DNA of 64,000 nucleotides from assembly GCA_009746045.1 (NCBI GenBank), contig RPFO01000104.1, positions 3,656,034 through 3,720,033 of the forward strand. The letters are read 5' to 3'. Position numbers and translations under genes: made by a program. The notes beneath the pieces are model-generated. The model ran no database searches. It was not told the DNA's origin and was given only the letters and a program-made list of their open reading frames with translations. Origin of the DNA: Mesostigma viride (Eukaryota > Streptophyta > Mesostigmatophyceae > Mesostigmatales > Mesostigmataceae). The first letter of the stretch is position 1. Each line of letters starts with the position of its first letter. Shown piece after piece: positions 23,006 to 35,484 of the stretch.

Positions 23006-26000
23006 TCAAACTTTTCTGCGCCAAATGTGCTTGTGGCCCAGAGAGCTTGGGATGCTCTTATCATCGTAAACAATGTTTTCCTTGAAAGAGAAGACCCGCA
23101 GGTTGTCAACTTTCCACCAGAGCATGTCCACAGGGTCATCCATCTTGGCCTCAGTAAGCATTCTTGCGGCTCCGTGCAGTGTGATGATATAGCTGCCAAC
23201 GGTCACAACGTGCCAGAAGAATACATGCCACAGTGAGCTTATAAAAATTAGGTTCAGCACAGCCAGCGCTAGCAAAGTCGAGCGCACGTGGCAGCATGTA
23301 TAGTGGGCTATAGACAGAGCACATGCTGTCATGGGCAATCCAGCTGTACATCACAAAATCTGCAACGAACGCAATGCATATTATGATCGACACAGATTCA
23401 CAGCGAGGCAGTCAGCGTATACAAGGTGGTTTGTGCAAGGGTCATGTAGGAAAGCTGTCATGTGGCATGAAAGGTTGCCTGCACGCACCCAGATATGTAA
23501 GCAGGGCCGCACGTGACAGTCCTTCAACTGAACCGAGTCCTTTTGGTGGTTCCAATTCAGATGGATATTAAGGCATGAAAAAGACAACAGACACAGAGTT
23601 GGGTATACACGATAGCCCTAACCAACGCACAAAAATACAACTGTGGCTTGTGGCAAGTGTTAAACCCCAACAAGGGTAGTCTTCAAATGTGGCCATTTGG
23701 GGCCGGGACTGACATTTTGGGGACGGAAGTCCCTCGAGGGTACACACACGGCGCTCCCCCCACCCCCACCCCCATGTGGCATTTTGTGAGCTAACGCTCG
23801 TATTATATTGTGCACTACGGTCAGGGTACTTGCCGCTAGATGTTAGAAAAAAAATTGAAAATATATATTTCTGGCACAGGTCACCCCCCTCCCTATTGTT
23901 GGGGATGTTTTTTACAAAGGGGGAGGGGGACGGCGGTGAGCCTAACCGTTTTCTGGACTCAGCTGACAGTCTAGACTTTGCGCTGGGATGTGGTTTCACT
24001 AAATTGTAACATGAGATGTGTTACCCGAAACCAAGCACATTGTAAACACTGGATTGGATGAGATCGCCATCTCACTATGGCGAGCTACTGGTAAGCGCAA
24101 GGGTAGCAACAGCCGTGGGACGGTACTCAAGCGGCACAGCCCCATGCGAGCTTGGACAGAAATTCTGAGGTATGTCACTATGAGAGAAGCTAGGCAGTGA
24201 GAGAAGCTAGGGCGCCCTCCCTCCTTCTCGTTGTGTATAGAGGTTGAAGGTTCCTTAACTCTGTGTTGGCACCCACGTGACGCAGTCACGTGCTTATTAA
24301 TTAATCAATGTCACTATAGTAACATATAATAATCAGCAGGTAAACTGGTAAACAGCAGGTAAACAGCAGGTTAACAGCGAGGGTATACTCAAGCAGCATT
24401 GCCCCACGCAGGGTCGGAGGAGAAAGAGAACCCAATCGTTATGGTCTAACCTTCAAGGCGGTGGTCCCTGTCCCCTTCTTGTTGTGCATCGATCAGAGAT
24501 CAAAGGTACCTTCTCTAAATCTCGGTAGTAACCCCGTGAATAAGGGATTGTCGTGCATCGATCAGTGGTCAAAGGTACCTTCTCAGAATCTCGGTAGTAA
24601 CCCCGTGAATAAGGGATTGTCGTGCATCGATCAGTGGTCAAAGGTACCTTCTCAGAATCTCGGTAGTAACCCCGTGAATAAGGGATTGTCGTGCATCGAT
24701 CAGGGATCAAAGGTACCTTCTCAAATGTTTGCCCTGGGACTCTCCCTATGGAGGCGCGTGAATGGACGAAATGGCAGGTATGAACTTGTTTGCATGTACA
24801 TTGCGATAATCAGATGTGAGGATGCTCACGCGGCGCTGCCACCCGTGAGCTTGCACGCAGCAGTAGCTCCATGACAGATATACAATTCAATGGTAAGTGC
24901 ACCAATCAAATAAGCTACTCACGCGGCGCCAGCTTGTGTACGTATTGACAGCTTGTGAGCTTGCATGCAGCGGTTGTTCCACAGAACATATATTATTAAA
25001 TGGAAAGTATACTTTAGGTATGTCCTGTCCCCTTCAATGGAAAATATACCTATCAAACCAAATGACTCACGCGGCGCTGCCCCACGGCGATGTAGTTGTA
25101 GTCAGGCCATCAAAGGGGTATATTTATTGAGGCAACACTGTCCCACGTTACACCACGGAGAAATAAGGGTTAGGGCACTCACGCGGCGCTTCCCCACGCG
25201 AGGTTGGACGAAACCACCGAGCTGTCGCGGTCACGAAACAGGGTAGGCACCTCCAGGCTCGACGTGTACGTGCCGAAGCGGTGCATCAGGCACACGTCCA
25301 TGTGCATTTGCTTCTCTGTGGGTGTGAGCAACGGGAGGATATCATCTCACACGGTAACAAATGCAAGGAATAAGACGATGGGGTGTGTGCGTTGGCTTCT
25401 CTTTGGGTGTGTGGCCATAGAGCCAGTACAGTAGCGTATCTGAAAGACAGAAAACACGATGGGCTGCGACATACGCCGTGAAGCGATGCACCAGGTACCC
25501 AGCCGTGTGCTTCTCCTTCTCTGTGGGTGGATGTAGGATGAAAACTAGCGAATCAGCTAAGGTCGCAAGCATCCTTTTCCCTGCTCCGCGGGAAGTGAAC
25601 AGCTTAGAAGCTCAAAACCCCGAAGTACACGACCACTTAGCACATGATCAGTAGCACTCGAAGAATGAGTAGTGCTGGCGGCCCTCACCTCGCAACATCC
25701 TCACCTGGCAACATCTCAATCACCTCAGGGGCGCAAGGCCACTTAGAGCAAGACCAAGGCCAGGTACGCATGATTGCTGCTGGCAGCGCTCACCCCGTAG
25801 CATGTCGTTGAGCTCCTCCAACCCCTTCTCAAACTTTGCCCTGAAATCGGACGGGAACATGACGTCATCTTCAAACACCTGCGCAGCGCAGGGTGGCACG
25901 GTTGAGATGGGTCAGTGGCGTTGAGACATGGAATTGTACACGGGGAAAACAACCACCACAGTGTTTGGTTGCACAAGCAACAGGAGAAAACAACCACAAT

Positions 26001-29000
26001 GACAATACATACGGCGGGGCCATGGTGAGTGTAAAACATCAACGAAGCAATGGTTGGACCTCAGCTATTTGCCTCAGCTGTCTGACGTAGGCGAAAGGAT
26101 CTCCTGCGGCGCCATGGGGCAAACGGATCCTGGAATCATGCGCTCTGTTGAGCTGGCACTCGGCACCACACTCCTCCATTCCAGTTTCTCAACTTGCCAA
26201 GCGCCCTTAAACGACAAATTCTTGTCAGCAGTCAGCTGCAGAATGGTCATCATCAGGTCTCACGCCTGATCAAGCGCTCCACCGCCAGCACATAGACTTG
26301 CATCTTGTTCGCAAAGGGACAAAATGCACCAATTACCTTACATGAAACAAGGGACTTTGGGCCTTCAGTATGCTCATGTCTGCAAGGTTCCGGATGCCAG
26401 CGGTTTTGGTAATAGCTGGGGTGGAGCATGGATATCCTCCTCATCATCACACCCTAATGCATAACAGCCTAGTTGTCAAGGGAGCTCACCACCTTCTCAC
26501 CCCGCCGCTTAGCAAAGGAATGAACGAAGAGAATGAATGCATGCATGAACGAATGGACGGGGGAAGGAAAGAACGAACGAACAAAGGACCGACCGACCGA
26601 CCAACCGACCAACCGACCGACCGACCAACCGACCGACCGACCAACCGACCAACCAACCGACCGACCGACCGACCGACCGACCGACCGACCGACCGACCGA
26701 CCGACCGACCGACCGACCGACCGACCGACCGACCGACCGACCGACCGACCGACCGACCGACCGACCGACCGACCGACCGACCGACCGACCGACCGACCGA
26801 CCGACCGACGACCGACCGACCGACCGACCGACCGACCGACCGACCGACCGACCGACCGACCGACCGACCGACCGACCGACCGACCGACCGACCGACCGAC
26901 CGACCGACCGACCGACCGACCGACCGACCGACCGATCGACCGACCGACCGACCGACCGACCGACTGACCCACCCACCGACCGAACGAACGAGTGAACCAC
27001 CAAACGAACGACCGAACGAACGACCGAACTGACTGCCTGGATTAAGTGAGTCGATAGTCCCAAGCTCGCTCACCACCGCGTATGGCACCCGGCGCGCCAC
27101 CATGTCCATCCAGATGCCGAAGTGAGAGCCCATGCAGCCCAGCTCGCCCGCACTCATCGTGTCACCTCGTACCTGCGAGTATCCACCCGCACGCGCATGG
27201 CATACACAAGATAATGTAGATAACGAAGATAATACATAACGAAGGTAATATGTAACGAAGATAATATGTAACGAAGTTAATATATAACGAAGATAATATG
27301 CAACAAAGATAATATATAACGAAGGTAATAAAGAACGAAGATAATACATAACGAAGTAATATATAACGAAGGTAATATGTAACTAAGATAATATATAACG
27401 AAGTAATATGTAACGAAGATAATATATAACGAAGATAATATAAAACGAAGGTAATATATAACAAAGATAATATATAACAAAGGTAATATGTAACTAAGGT
27501 AATATATAACGAAGATAATATATAACAAAGATGTATAATATAATAATAAAGAATGAAGGTAATATAGATAACAAAGCCAACATGATCATCAAGGAAAGAA
27601 CAAAATGGCGGTTATGGGGAGGCCAGGGCTTCTTTCCGTAGCTTCACCATGCCAGCTATCTGGGCGCCAAGTTTCTGAACAACACTGGTGATGAACCTGG
27701 TTTTCTGTTGATGGTGTGTATTGATGATCATGTTGTATGTCCGTCGAGTTGTGTGTACCTTAGCGATCCTTACGAGCTGTCAAACACGTTGCTGGGCGCA
27801 CATCCTTCTTTTTTATAGTAATACGTCAACTTTATGTTGGTCCTGTCTACTTTGACTTATTACAACGACCGGCCTTACCTCCGAGGACTCGCGGGCCATT
27901 CAGGCTTTCCATGCTATCACATTGTTTCATGAGACCTTGCACAATGCACAACAAAGCCAGCGACCTACTAGCGCGAACTCAACCCATTAATGGCTTGTGA
28001 TGGGTAGAAACTTTGCCATGGATCGTCTGAATCTACATGTAGCAATGAACCTCAGTTGAGAAAAAGAAACGAAACCTATCCACGCCTTCTGGCTAACAAG
28101 TCGTTTACCTATCAACACCTGACTCTGTCTCAATCATTCATGTATATTCGAAAAGCTAACAAACAAACCCACCGATGACTTGTGATCGCTCGGCAGCATC
28201 CCTGCGTCCTCGTACTGCAGAAACTGGGATCCATCCTTTCCGTCCACCGCCACCCCCAGCGTGATGCCCTCAAACCCAGCCTCACGGATCCGCTTGGACG
28301 TCTTCAACCCCCGCTCTGGCGACCGCTCCAACGCGACCATGTACACCTCTCGCCACTTTTCGATGCGCTCAGGCAGCTGCTGGTGCCAGGTGGCGACGTC
28401 CGAGTACGCCAGCTCGTCCACCGTGGCCAGTCGACGGCTCGCCCGCCGCCGCATGTCGCTCGCGCCGGCACTTTGTGAAGTAGCTGCCGCAGCTGACCCC
28501 ATTGCACCCTTATTCCCCCCCCACCTCGTGAGGGAGTCCCTGAGCACCTGGAATACCGACCGGCTGCCGCGTGATTGGCTGCCACTGTCCGCCTCATCGT
28601 TGTCAGCCTCGGCCTTGCTGGCTCTGCGAGGCGGGGGTCGCACACGGGGAGCTGAGGGCTGACTGCGGGTCGATGACCTGATCCCCCCGCCCCCTGCGAT
28701 TCGCGGCCTGCTGGGCCTGGCCCCTTCTGTCCTCCATGTACCCCCTGTCCTCCGAGTATCCCATGGCCCTGGGCCTGATCCCCTGGCGGCTGTACGCTGC
28801 AGACGGGTATGTGATGACTTGGCGGATGACAAGGTCAGCGAGGATGATGACGCCTCAGTGACCCCCGCCGTGCCGCTGTCGCTGTCAATGCTGTCATCCG
28901 GCCCCTCATCCCCACCCTCATCGGCCCCCTCGGCATCATCGCCCTCGTCATAACTCTGGTCCTCGTCACCACTGGAGTCGGAAACGTTCCCATCGTCACC

Positions 29001-32000
29001 ACGGCTGCCAGCGCGACCCGTAGGGCCGGGCCTGTGGTAATGGTGGTGGTGGTGGTGATGGTGGTGGTGGATGATTTGTACCGTGCCGCCATGGCTGCCG
29101 CCCGCTGCCACGCTCGTGCCCTCATCCACCACCTTGTCGCCGTCATGGCCGGTCTTATCGCCGGTATCCTCTCTGGGCGATGCATCGTCCACCATGCTCC
29201 TCGGATCTCCGCCAGACTCAGCTCCCTCCTCCCGCTCCTCCTCGCTCTTCTCCCCTCCGCCTCGGTCAACTTCCACAGCCTTCCCCCCTTCCTCTACTCC
29301 GTCTTTGCCCTTTCCCGCATCGACTCCCCCTTCCTCCCCCCGTCCTACTTCCCCTGCGCCGGTTCCCTCCGACTCCACCCTCTCCTCGACCTCGCCTTCC
29401 CCAGACCGGCCCCCCTCGGACCCCTCCCCTGAATCATCCCTGGTGAGCATCCCCTCACCCTCCTCCCTACCATCCCCATCTCCGACCTTACCACTTCCAC
29501 CCCTGACCGCATCTTTTACCTCACCACCAGACCCCCCCCCCCCCCCCCCCCCCTCCCCCTTCTTCTTCTCCCTGTGCGTCGCCCTCCCCTCCCGCCCCCC
29601 CTCCCTCCACTGCCACATCGCGGCCTCCGGGACCTTCCCCTTCTTCCTTCCGGCCCCCATCTCCCCCCCTTTCACCCGACCGACTCCCGTCCATGCCCGC
29701 ACGCACACGGTCCCCACCCCGGTCCCCACCTTCAACCCCCAACCCCATCGATGCCCCGTAGAACGCCGTGGCGGCCTCCCTCAAGCGCTTGATCACGTCC
29801 GCCACTACCCCCTGATCCACGGCATCCAAGTCCCCGGCTCCCATTCCCCCGCCGCCCCCCCCTCCACACCTGCCCCAAGCCCCCCCGCCTCTTCCCGCAA
29901 TTTATTCCCCACCAACGCATCCTCTGCTGCTCTCTCCTCATCAACCCCATCCCCTGGCAGGGTGGACCAGGTAGCTCCCGCGACCGTTGCACCCTGCGTT
30001 AATTCCAACAGACGCGCCCAATCAGGCTCCTCCGTCACCGGAGCCGCCGCAATCTCTTTACCCGGCTGACCACCTGGCCGCACACGTCCACCCTCATCTT
30101 CGTGGCCGCAGCCTCCCCCACCCTGAACCCTTGATTCCGTATCCCTGTACCCCCCATCTGGGCCTTCCATCCCCACCGTCGTGCAATCATGCTCCGGCAG
30201 CCATGATGGATCGGACCGTTGCCCGAATTGTCCATCATACGCATACCCCCACCGTGCGGTCGGCGCTAAGTATTTGGGTGCCAGCCACGCCTCCCGTGCG
30301 CAAACAGATGGCAAATTAGAATCCCCCTGCGACGTCGATGACGACAACGATGGTGACGTTGACGATGATGGTGAGGATTGTGATGAGGAGGAGGAGGATG
30401 GCCCCCACCCCGCCCCACCCCGCACGTACCGAGGTAGAGGCGGCTTTCGGCCACGCCCTGATGCATCCACCTGACCACGACCCTCATCATCCTGACCCTC
30501 GTCCGGAAACGCTGCGAGCCCCGGAAGAACCTTCTGGTGTCCTGCGCCGCCCCGCACGCCCCCGCCATCGCGCCCTCCACCCCCTGGCTGGCACATGAGG
30601 ATACAATTCAGCGCCGACGAGCACCCTGGGTCGTCCCTGTGCTGATGGGTGTCGTCCCCCGGTTGCGATGCATCTTTCTTTCCTGCTGGGACCATCCTGT
30701 GCTGCTGGTCCTCCCCCGATGCCGTGCTATGGCCAGGAAGTCCCCTTCCCCGTTCTTCATCAGAGCCCCCTCGAGGCTCTAGGGGGAAGGCCGGGGCACC
30801 CAACACGACCGTGCCCACGTGGCCGTTCCCCAGGGACCCTGGTGGCTCGAGCGCGCACGCCCGCTCCTCCCCGGCCGCGCGCACGGCTTCTGCCGCCACC
30901 GGAATGGCCCTTCCGGCAGTCCCTGCGGGCAGAGCTGTCCCCGCTTTGCCCCCCTTGCCATGCGGGGGGGGAGGATTTGAAGGATGGGGTAGGGTGGGGT
31001 CGTCCGGGGAGCCCTTGACGTAGAACGTGCTGGCGCCCTTCCCGCAGTAAGGCGCGATCGAGGTGCGGAGAGAGGGCCGGCAACGTTCCATGTGGAGCTT
31101 CCACGTGGCGCTCCGGTGCTCGCAGGCGGAGGTTCCCCCGGGGTCCAACGTGGCCAGTTCGGGGTCGGCAACCAGCCGGTGAAGTGCTGGCATCCCCCAG
31201 AACACGCGGGATAGGCCCGCCTCGTCGGCGTGCATGTGCTGGAGCAGGCGCTTGGCGCCCTCCAAGGTGACCTGGTCAGGTGGGTGGGGTGTGCGTGTGT
31301 GTGTTTGTGTGTGTGTTGTTCGTGTTGTGTGTGTGTGTGTGTATTGTGTGCATGTGATTTGTGCGTGGGTGGTGGAAGGGGTTTGGTTAGCTCCTTTGGC
31401 TGGTAACTCACCCAAATCACCACACAGCATTGTGTGCAGTGGTACAACTATTGTAATCATGACGGTATATAAAGGTATACTACTCTAATGTATACAACTA
31501 TTGTAATCATTACGGTATATAAAGGTATACTACTCTAATGTATACATCTATTGTAATCATTACGGTATATAAAGGTATACTACTATAAGGAATGTATTAA
31601 CGCACCAGGTACGCGAAAAGCGTGGCCCCGTGATGCGAGAACGCCAGCCTGGCGCCGATAGAGTGGAGGTCCATTTTGTCCACCTGGCCGTACCGGCCCA
31701 GAACGAGCACGTCAAAACCGGGGGACTCCCGCGGTGGGCCCGGGGGTGGCCCCGCCGATGCACGTGTCGTGGCCACCCCCACGTGCCCATGGGGCTCCGC
31801 AGATGACACATGTCCATTGCCATTCGGCCTCGCTGTTGCCGTGCTAGCGTGCACCCTTGGGCCCGCATGCCCAGTTGGCCCCACATGACCGTATGAACCT
31901 GATCTCCCACCCCCACCCCCACCCCCCAGACCATTCCCCTCAGCATGCTCCCCCCACTTCAGCATCTTCTCGCCTCTCTGTCCGCTTGCGACACCCGAAT

Positions 32001-34321
32001 GCCCGTCCCTTCGGGCATCCTCGGCGCCAGTAGTTGATTCCCTCTGCCTCTCCATGCTTCCCCCCCTTCTTGCCGCGCTGAGGTCATACCCTGGACCATG
32101 CATCAACGCCACCCGCTCCTCCCACAGCACCGCCTGCGCCGCCCGCTGGAACAGGTACAGCTTCAGCTGACGCATCGTGCGGCCGAACTCGGCCCGGAAG
32201 CGGCCCTCGCTGATGTCGGCGTCGTCGTCAAAGATGAGGGCGTACGGGATACCCTGCTGGACGACGTGCGCCCAGGCCTCGCCGTGGGAGATGAGGTGCT
32301 CCAGCATTGCATGCTGGGGTCCCTGGCTGGGGGCCCCCTCGCCCCCGCCCCAGGAAGAATCCCCACCACCACCACCTCCGCTCTTCACCCCCCCTCCTCC
32401 CCCTCCTCTGTCGTTGCCAACTCCATGGTGCTGACCGGTGAGCACGGAGCGCGCAAAGGCTAGGCCACCGCCAATACCCCCCAAAATGCTGTGGGTGGAG
32501 GAGGAGGAAGGGCCCGACAGGTGGCGCGATATGAAGCGCTGGCCGATGATGCGGGCGTAGGGGCCTATCAGCTGGCGTTCGTCACGTTTGTGCACTGCGG
32601 ACGCCAGCGTGTAGGGGAGCTGGACGCGGTCGAGGGAACGGGCAAGGTTGGTCACGCGGCCCTTGTCGCCTCCGCGGTTGATGATGAAGACCTGGGGTGG
32701 GGTGGGAGGGCATTTGTATTTAGCATACGATACATAAAACACATGATACATGTAACATAGGATGCATATAACATAGGACACACGCAGCACGCGATGCATA
32801 TAACATAGGACACACGCAGCACGCGATGCATATAACATAGGACACACGCAGCACGCGATGCATATGACATAGGACACACACAGCAGGCGATGCATATGAC
32901 ATAGGACACACACAGCACGCGATGCATATGACATAGGACACACGCAGCACGCGATGCATATAACGCGACATGGGTATACTGCTTGTCGCGGCATGTGTGG
33001 GTCCACTTGTCACGCATGTGTGTGTCCACTTGTCGCGGCATGTGTGGGTCCACTTGTCACAGCCGACACCAGATGGGGCATCGCAGGGGCGCGGACGCGG
33101 GCAGGTGAACATGGCGGGTAATTATGTGAGGCAGGTCAAGCATACAATGGCAGGTAATTATGGAGTGTGGGGGTGGCATGACAAGGTCGGGCGACCCCTT
33201 CAAGACGAAGCCTTCACACGAGGGGCTACCCCTGCGACGCCTGGGCTAAGCGGAAGTAGCAAGGGAGGGTTCAGTCACAGCAAGGCCGGTAGAAACTAAG
33301 GAGGGACTTAAGGAGGGTACCGAGCCGGAAAAAGGGGGGGAGGGGGGGGGGGGGGGAAACAAGTGTGGGGAAGATCGAGGGGTAGAGACATGCACGCAGA
33401 GAGGCAGGGGCGACGGGCAGGATGCCGGGGGGGGAAACGGAAATTGCGGGGCAAAACGGTTGCGGGGGGCTGGGGGCTGGGGGGGTGGCAGGTGAAGAGG
33501 GAGAAAGGGAGGGAGGGAGAGGAGGAGGAACACGTGCAGGACGAGACAAGGTTTGTGGAAGGCACCTGTGCTGGTGGGTGAAAAGAATAACATATGCTGA
33601 CAACTAGCTTACAATGTGGCAGCTCAAGCGTTCTTACCGTTCTCCGTGGTCATCCAGATGCTAACGGTCAGAAAGCCTCAGGCTTATGGCTACGAGTGGG
33701 AGCGTGGACCGAGGAGAAACTCAGGGCCCCCGGATCGGCGTCCTGAATGTAGTATTCATCTGCACTTACATGGGAGCCATTCCAAAGTGACGTGTCGGTC
33801 GGCAACGTGATCGCGTCGTGCAAATGCGCCGACAGCCGGAGCACGCGGCGTACAACCGGCGAGTCCCTTAGCTGCCTCCAGAGAGCGGAATCCGGCGCCG
33901 GGGATACCGCCGGAGACGGTGCAGGCGCGACGCCGAGCCTAGAGAGCCCGTGAACCACATGCGCGCTAGGAAAATGCGACAGGGTGACCGCCGTCGGGAT
34001 GGTCAAGGAAGGCACGCCAGCTTGCGTCCGCGAGGGCGCGGGGGGCGAAGGCCTTGGAAAATGGGGGACATAGTTCCGACGGTATTTGGGGTCGTACACT
34101 GGTTTGACTGGCTTTATATGGTGTTTCACATGCGTGGGTACCTGTTTCTTAGGCGTATAAGCGGCGCGGGCCTGACTTTCCCTGAAAGCCCGAACTCTTT
34201 CCATGTACTCGTTTTTCCACGAGGCATGGGAATTTGATGGTTTGCAGTGCACGGTAGGAACGAGCCATGCTGCCACGACCAGGGCTACGATGCTCAAGTA
34301 CGCAACGCGCGTGACGGCCAT
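23006..34321 (-). CDS. Secreted/ER protein with two glycosyltransferase family 25 domains
   Basis: Exons (minus): 34321-33770, 32691-31606, 31271-28173, 27172-27074, 25878-25794, 25315-25183, 23192-23006. Phases close and total 5,241 bp (1,746 aa). Exon 1 starts with a signal peptide or anchor (VAYLSIVALVVAAWLV) and ends at a GTAAGT donor. Domain A (residues about 185-640) has the GT25 start VFIINRGGDKGRV, the acidic metal-site motif IFDDDADIS, LVLGRYGQVDKMD and FAYL-VTLEGAKRLL. Domain B (about 1522-1746) has VYMVALERSPERG, VDGKDGS, MSAGELGCMGSHFGIW, VFEDDVMFPSDF and AAYIITLHGAARML, like procollagen galactosyltransferases (COLGALT). GT25 enzymes transfer sugars, galactose in COLGALT, in the ER; the substrate here is unknown. 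The 31271-28173 exon is a multiple of three overall but shifts frame between two C/G runs (near 29850 and 29530). The linker is Gly/Glu/Ser-rich with a ten-His run. Confidence 0.86.
24120..25182 (-). repeat. Donor-side echo array of GT25-gene exon 25315-25183
   Basis: On the minus strand the exon ends GTGGGGAAGCGCCGC with a GTGAGT donor (25182). Copies of this junction (GGCAGCGCCGC-GTGAG) have donors at 25070, 24922 and 24829; more degenerate copies (GCTGCTTGAGTA, GCCGCTTGAG) are near 24388 and 24128. All lie in the following intron. Confidence 0.83.
24485..24725. repeat. 69-bp tandem repeat, about 3.5 copies
   Basis: The landmark TGCATCGATCAG occurs at 24485, 24554, 24623 and 24692. Units include TCAAAGGTACCTTCTCAGAA and GTAACCCCGTGAATAAGGGA and are nearly identical. 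It lies in the last intron of the GT25 gene. Confidence 0.92.
25316..25545 (-). repeat. Acceptor-side echo copies of GT25-gene exon 25315-25183
   Basis: Upstream on the minus strand, the acceptor and exon start (CACCCACAG-AGAAGCAAATG) are echoed at 25520 (CACCCACAG-AGAAGGAGAAG) and 25400 (ACCCAAAG-AGAAGCC), 120 and 85 bp apart. The 25520 copy stays open for about 20 codons and includes YLVHRFTAYV, parallel to LMHRFGTYT in the true exon. Confidence 0.8.
25680..25793 (-). repeat. Donor-side echo copies of GT25-gene exon 25878-25794
   Basis: The exon ends GACATGCTACGGG with donor GTGAGC at 25793. In the intron, GAGATGTTGCCAG-GTGAG and GATGTTGCGAG-GTGAGG repeat this junction, the second followed by GCCGCCAGCA, close to the true downstream GCTGCCAGCA. 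Confidence 0.75.
26585..27030. repeat. (GACC)n tetranucleotide microsatellite
   Basis: About 380 bp of nearly pure GACC units to about 26965, with CAACC variants at the left and GAAC variants at the right. Because no frame of a 4-bp repeat contains a stop here, both strands show long Pro-Thr-Asp-Arg or Gly-Arg-Ser-Val frames that are not genes. It lies in the GT25-gene intron between 27073 and 25879. Confidence 0.96.
27205..27590. repeat. AT-rich tandem repeat of about 15-16 bp
   Basis: Units of the form TAACGAAGATAATATA with many single-base variants repeat about 24 times. It begins about 35 bp upstream (minus strand) of the acceptor of exon 27172-27074. Confidence 0.9.
31440..31591. repeat. 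51-bp tandem repeat, 3 copies
   Basis: Units starting ACAACTATTGTAATCATTAC and containing GTATATAAAGGTATACTACT occur at 31440, 31491 and 31542. It lies in the GT25-gene intron, close to the donor at 31605. Confidence 0.9.
32740..33065. repeat. About 28-bp tandem repeat and a flanking 24-bp repeat in GT25-gene intron 1
   Basis: Eight or so units of ACATAGGACACACGCAGCAC / GCGATGCATAT lie at 32740-32965, followed by three units containing TGTCGCGGCATGTGTGGGTC at 32985-33060. Confidence 0.9.
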
Positions 34322-35484
34322 AAGGCTAGATCATGCCTCAATGCTCAAAGCCATCAAATTCTGCGTTCATAGGCAATTCTCCCTGCAAGGTGCGGGCGTT
34401 GTACTTGGGTTAATTTATGCCTGGAAATCGTAACCTGTTCTTCGATCTCATTGACGCACTGCAGTTAAACATCCTTCGTTATCCACAGATCGATATGGCC
34501 GTCATTGCTGACGCTGCCTCCCAATTAACCGGTGCATTCGCACAACTCAGACCTTCGTGTCAGTGCAACTTGCAACTTGTGCGCGGTGGCTGTTGTCTGC
34601 AGTGCGCGCCGTGAAGTAAAAATGTGTTAAATATGGTTTCCACATTTCTATGAGCTGACACGTGGAGCGTGCCTATAAACTTGCCAAGTCAGGCAACTCA
34701 AATATCTCGTGCATGATACGGACTACGGAGAGGATTCATTCATTTGCATGGTCGGTAGAGATTCTTGGACGGAGACGCTCTGATCGTGCCCTACTCCAGC
34801 CTGCAGATTGCGCCTGCCATGAGTTGAGTTGAGTTGAGTTGAGTTGAGTTAAGTTTATTCCCGCGCCTGCTATGTTGGTCTACATACCCTTGATCTCCCT
34901 TGTTTCCACTTTCCAGATCTCTGCTGCCCATGTGCGGGCAATTAGTGGCAACAACAGCAACAACAACAAGTTGATCATAGAGTAATGCTGACAAAGTGGA
35001 AGTGCGGAACTGCGGATAGGCCAGGGGGCCACAAGACAAGTAGCTGCACCGGAACTGAAGTTGGTAGCGTGGCGCCGCGCCGTTGATTTTCCATCTGAAG
35101 ATTGCCTGAGCCAGTCACCCGTGCATTGTGCATCGCGTGCGGGCCTGCGCATGCGGGCGCAGCATGCAGGCCCTCGGTTACGTGGCCCCTGGGTGCGCCC
35201 GACGGTTAAAGTTTTACGAATTGTTATGACACGAGATGGCGGATGAGAGGCACGTCAACCAGAGACGTAGGCCAAGTTTTTTTTCGTTGGGCGCGTAACC
35301 CGTAGCCCCGTATTTTACAGAAATACCCGGTTGTCTAGTATTGCCCTGGCCTGCCATCTCCCATGATTTTGGCTTTCACGATGGCAGAGTGTTCGGAATG
35401 TCATGTAGTATTACGTCAAGGGAGCGCGTTATAACAAAGGCTGGATGTTGCCCGGGAGCCTGGTTGTTAAGCGGGATTGAAATT
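34322..35484. promoter_or_regulatory. Intergenic region between divergent GT25 and J-domain genes
   Basis: The two starts (34321 minus, 35485 plus) face away from each other across 1,163 bp. It contains a (GAGTT)n run near 34824-34850 and no supported gene. Core promoter elements are not clear. Confidence 0.45.

Noticed and set aside
26469-27349. Long open frames on both strands rich in Pro-Thr-Asp-Arg or Gly-Arg-Ser-Val
   Set aside because: They are translations of a GACC microsatellite, which has no stop codon in any frame.
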